From Glycocaulis profundi (GTDB taxonomy: Bacteria; Pseudomonadota; Alphaproteobacteria; Caulobacterales; Maricaulaceae): 64,000 bases of DNA. The stretch spans positions 9,354 to 73,353 of the forward strand of contig VJOU01000002.1 in NCBI GenBank assembly GCA_007050995.1. The letters are read 5' to 3'. A program made the position numbers and the translations under genes. Positions 62,151 to 64,000 of the stretch are shown piece by piece (position 1 is the stretch's first letter; each line of letters opens with the position of its first letter). Below the pieces are notes generated by a model, which had not been told where the DNA came from, searched no databases, and saw nothing but the letters and a program-made list of their open reading frames with translations.

Positions 62151-62759
62151 ATGAGCGACAAGGGAAAATGGCCGAACGGCCTCGCGGCGCTTATGAACGC
62201 TCGCGGTGACGGGCCGACGGCGCTCGCGCGTGCGCTCTCAACACACAAGCAAAACGTGGATCGCTGGCGGAACGCAGAGCGGAAAATTCCGCTCGAGTAC
62301 GCTGAAAAGATCGCCGCCCACTACGATGTCCCGGTCACCGAGGTGTTGTTCCTTCACGGTGGCGGAAACACCTCAGCCCCCCTGATCAGCTGGATCAGCG
62401 CAGGCCGGCTGGCCCAGGTCGACCATGTCGAGGACATGGACACCGCCCGCCGGGTCCAGGCCGCCGACCTCGATCCCGGCGGCGACTGGATCGCGCTGCG
62501 GGTCGAAGGCGACTCCATGGACCGCATCAGCCCGCCCGACAGCATCATCTTCGTGAACCGCAGCGACCGCACCCTGGTGCCCAACGCCTGCTATGTGATC
62601 GCCGACGAGAGCGGCGGGGCCTCCTACAAGCGCTTCCGCCCCAACCCGGACCGGTGGGAGCCCGTCTCGGTCAACCCAGACCACGAGCCCTTCTTCATCC
62701 AGCCCGGCGCCGGTCCGCGCATCATCGGCCGCGTCCGCAAAACCGTGCTGGATCTGTGA
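62151..62759 (+). CDS. CI-like repressor with S24 peptidase domain
   Basis: A 202-aa repressor. Residues 10-60 hold the helix-turn-helix (ALARALSTHKQNVDRWRN); residues 85-195 form the LexA-like S24 domain with catalytic Ser122 (EGDSMD) and Lys160 (GASYKRF). The autocleavage bond is probably Ala84-Gly85 (ISAGRLAQ). DNA damage would trigger RecA-stimulated self-cleavage and induction. No ribosome site precedes ATG 62151, and operator O3 ends 13 bp upstream, so the transcript may be leaderless like lambda cI. Confidence 0.9.
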   Translation: MSDKGKWPNGLAALMNARGDGPTALARALSTHKQNVDRWRNAERKIPLEYAEKIAAHYDVPVTEVLFLHGGGNTSAPLISWISAGRLAQVDHVEDMDTARRVQAADLDPGGDWIALRVEGDSMDRISPPDSIIFVNRSDRTLVPNACYVIADESGGASYKRFRPNPDRWEPVSVNPDHEPFFIQPGAGPRIIGRVRKTVLDL

Positions 62760-62799
62760 CGACACATGCAGCTCCGCGGCGGCTTATGAGGTCAAGACG

Positions 62800-63405
62800 A
62801 TGGGTGATGCCCGGAACAGAAAACTCATGCGACAGGCCGAAGAGCATGAAGCCCTTCTCATCGAACGGATAAATATCCTTGATTCCTGGTCGAAGTTTGA
62901 AGATGCCCTGGCCACTTTGTTTGGCTCCGCCTCCCGAAATCCCGATCCGCTCATCACATCAACAATATTCTTCTGCATTCATTCTTTTCGCGCTCGGCAA
63001 GATATGATTGAAAAACTACTTAACTTGATGATTGAGATGGGAACTGCCGATGAATGTGTTTATTATTTCTGGAGACTGACAATGAAGAACGTCAGTCGAC
63101 AAAAGTCGGTCAGGGATTTAGCAGCTCACGGATACTTAGTAACGTCATCGCAAAATGGGAATAACCATCTAACCCTTTCCATACAAATGGGAAGGATAGC
63201 CGATATGCATAATCAATATAAAAAAGGCCATATCGGGGGATTGCGATCAACCGATATTGCCGCAGCCACCACTCGCGTTAAGGATAGAACGCAGAACATT
63301 TACCGTCTCGACCAGCTGGTAAACGCCTACACACAAAACGACCTAGAACGCATTAAACGACATGCAGAAGCTCTCACACAATCTCTGCCCCATAAGGGTT
63401 CCTGA
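62800..63405 (+). CDS. Low-GC hypothetical protein beside CI
   Basis: A 201-aa helical protein (RQAEEHEALLIERINILDSW, TIFFCIHSFRARQDMIEKL, YYFWRLTMKNVSRQKSV). Clearly lower in GC than the phage. Same strand as cI and 40 bp behind it, so probably expressed in the lysogen. Genes in this place often give superinfection exclusion or abort other phages; nothing in the sequence proves that. Confidence 0.6.
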   Translation: MGDARNRKLMRQAEEHEALLIERINILDSWSKFEDALATLFGSASRNPDPLITSTIFFCIHSFRARQDMIEKLLNLMIEMGTADECVYYFWRLTMKNVSRQKSVRDLAAHGYLVTSSQNGNNHLTLSIQMGRIADMHNQYKKGHIGGLRSTDIAAATTRVKDRTQNIYRLDQLVNAYTQNDLERIKRHAEALTQSLPHKGS

Positions 63406-63428
63406 TAGGCCGTCGTCCGCAGGCGCAC

Positions 63429-64000
63429 ATGAAGTATGAAAAATCTCAAGCCGAACTCGAACTAGAGCTCCGAGAGCAGATCGCGGCTCTCCGCGCTTCC
63501 TGCCTCTCCTATGACCAAGGGAATGAATGGGAGGCCAAGCGCCTGGCCACCGTCATCTCTACACTGCTGCATGACAGCGGAAGAGGCCAGTCGCGATCGC
63601 TGCTTGGCCAGACTGGCCGCAAGGACGGCATTGAGCTGTCTTCCAGCATTACTCGGGAAGGCATGCCAGCCCGGAAAAGAGGCTGGGACAGCCGCTGTGG
63701 GCTTGTCGTGCTGACAATCGAATCCGGTCAACCCGCTTTCAGACCCAAACTTCACGGGGAGCAATGGCCGCAGGAGCTCCCCTTGCCCGTGCTCAACTTC
63801 GCTCGGTGGAACAGTGAAGAGATATTCAGGGGAGTATATGAGAGGCCTGTGACCCGGCCATCACTCGTATACGCACTTCGCAATCAAGACGGGGGCGCTC
63901 ACGTGGATCGCCATTTGCGGGATGAAGGATACACGTTCTGGAAAAAGCATGGTGATGCCGGGATCAGGTTTTCTGACGATGACGGCGTTACCGCCCTTTG
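63429..64000 (+). CDS. Hypothetical protein, cut by window end
   Basis: Frame open from ATG 63429 to the window edge (190 codons, no stop). It begins MKYEKSQAELELELREQIAA, has a central WNSEEIFRGVYERPVTRPSL region and reads YALRNQDGGAHVDRHLRDEG near the end. The GGAHVD block suggests a conserved but unnamed family. Base use is intermediate. It lies past the repressor, towards where an integrase would be expected. Confidence 0.6.
   Translation, partial: MKYEKSQAELELELREQIAALRASCLSYDQGNEWEAKRLATVISTLLHDSGRGQSRSLLGQTGRKDGIELSSSITREGMPARKRGWDSRCGLVVLTIESGQPAFRPKLHGEQWPQELPLPVLNFARWNSEEIFRGVYERPVTRPSLVYALRNQDGGAHVDRHLRDEGYTFWKKHGDAGIRFSDDDGVTAL

Overview
The window comes from a GC-rich alphaproteobacterium. 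Gene content (paired methylmalonyl-CoA mutase subunits, ATP-type PEP carboxykinase, large TonB-dependent receptor, DUF2793 tail-fibre-like protein) suggests a marine, possibly Maricaulales-type organism. That placement is inference from gene style only; no rRNA, tRNA or marker gene is present.

Bases 1 to about 21,170 are ordinary chromosome. In order: a TetR-type regulator with two TGAACGTTCA operators, a PlsC-like acyltransferase overlapping an LplT-like MFS transporter, RNase D, a prolyl aminopeptidase-like hydrolase, a DUF2793 protein, mutA-mutB, a DUF2891 protein, pckA, an AAC(3)-I-like acetyltransferase, a Tat-exported-looking SDR, a DEAD-box RNA helicase behind a structured leader, a secreted HEXXH protein coupled to a TonB-dependent receptor, and a second SDR ending in a strong terminator.

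From about 21,200 to the right edge lies one lambda-like siphovirus prophage whose right end and integrase are not in view. Nearly all its genes run on the minus strand. Read right to left: CI-like repressor (plus strand) and Cro-like protein around three operators (about 62.1 kb); an early/replication block (60.9 to 52.7 kb) with a CII-like protein, CHC2 zinc-finger protein, ParB-like protein, tandem helix-turn-helix protein, PD-(D/E)XK nuclease, SNF2-type helicase and an initiator-like protein with iterons inside its gene; packaging and head genes in lambda order (TerS, TerL, gpW, portal, S49 protease plus nested scaffold, decoration protein, major capsid; 52.4 to 43.6 kb); tail genes (43.5 to 28.8 kb); and a lysis cassette (holin, GH19 endolysin, Rz, Rz1; 27.5 to 25.7 kb). 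The left end carries cargo: a toxin-antitoxin-like operon with a DUF6941 protein, an SRAP protein, a D12 DNA methyltransferase and small unknown genes. Several small plus-strand genes interrupt the minus-strand operons and share leader sequence.

Three DNA-level patterns stand out and are not explained by gene annotation. (1) A 13-bp near-palindrome, CGAACGGCGTTCG, occurs ten times in the prophage and was not seen by eye in the flanking 21 kb; the seven copies left of about 50 kb read GGC at the centre and the three to the right read GCC. (2) Regularly spaced GGTGTCCGCG iterons sit inside the initiator-like gene, resembling a lambda-type origin. (3) A family of about 100-170 bp palindromic elements has stems of different sequence that still pair, and keeps one reading frame open, so that it extends two proteins.
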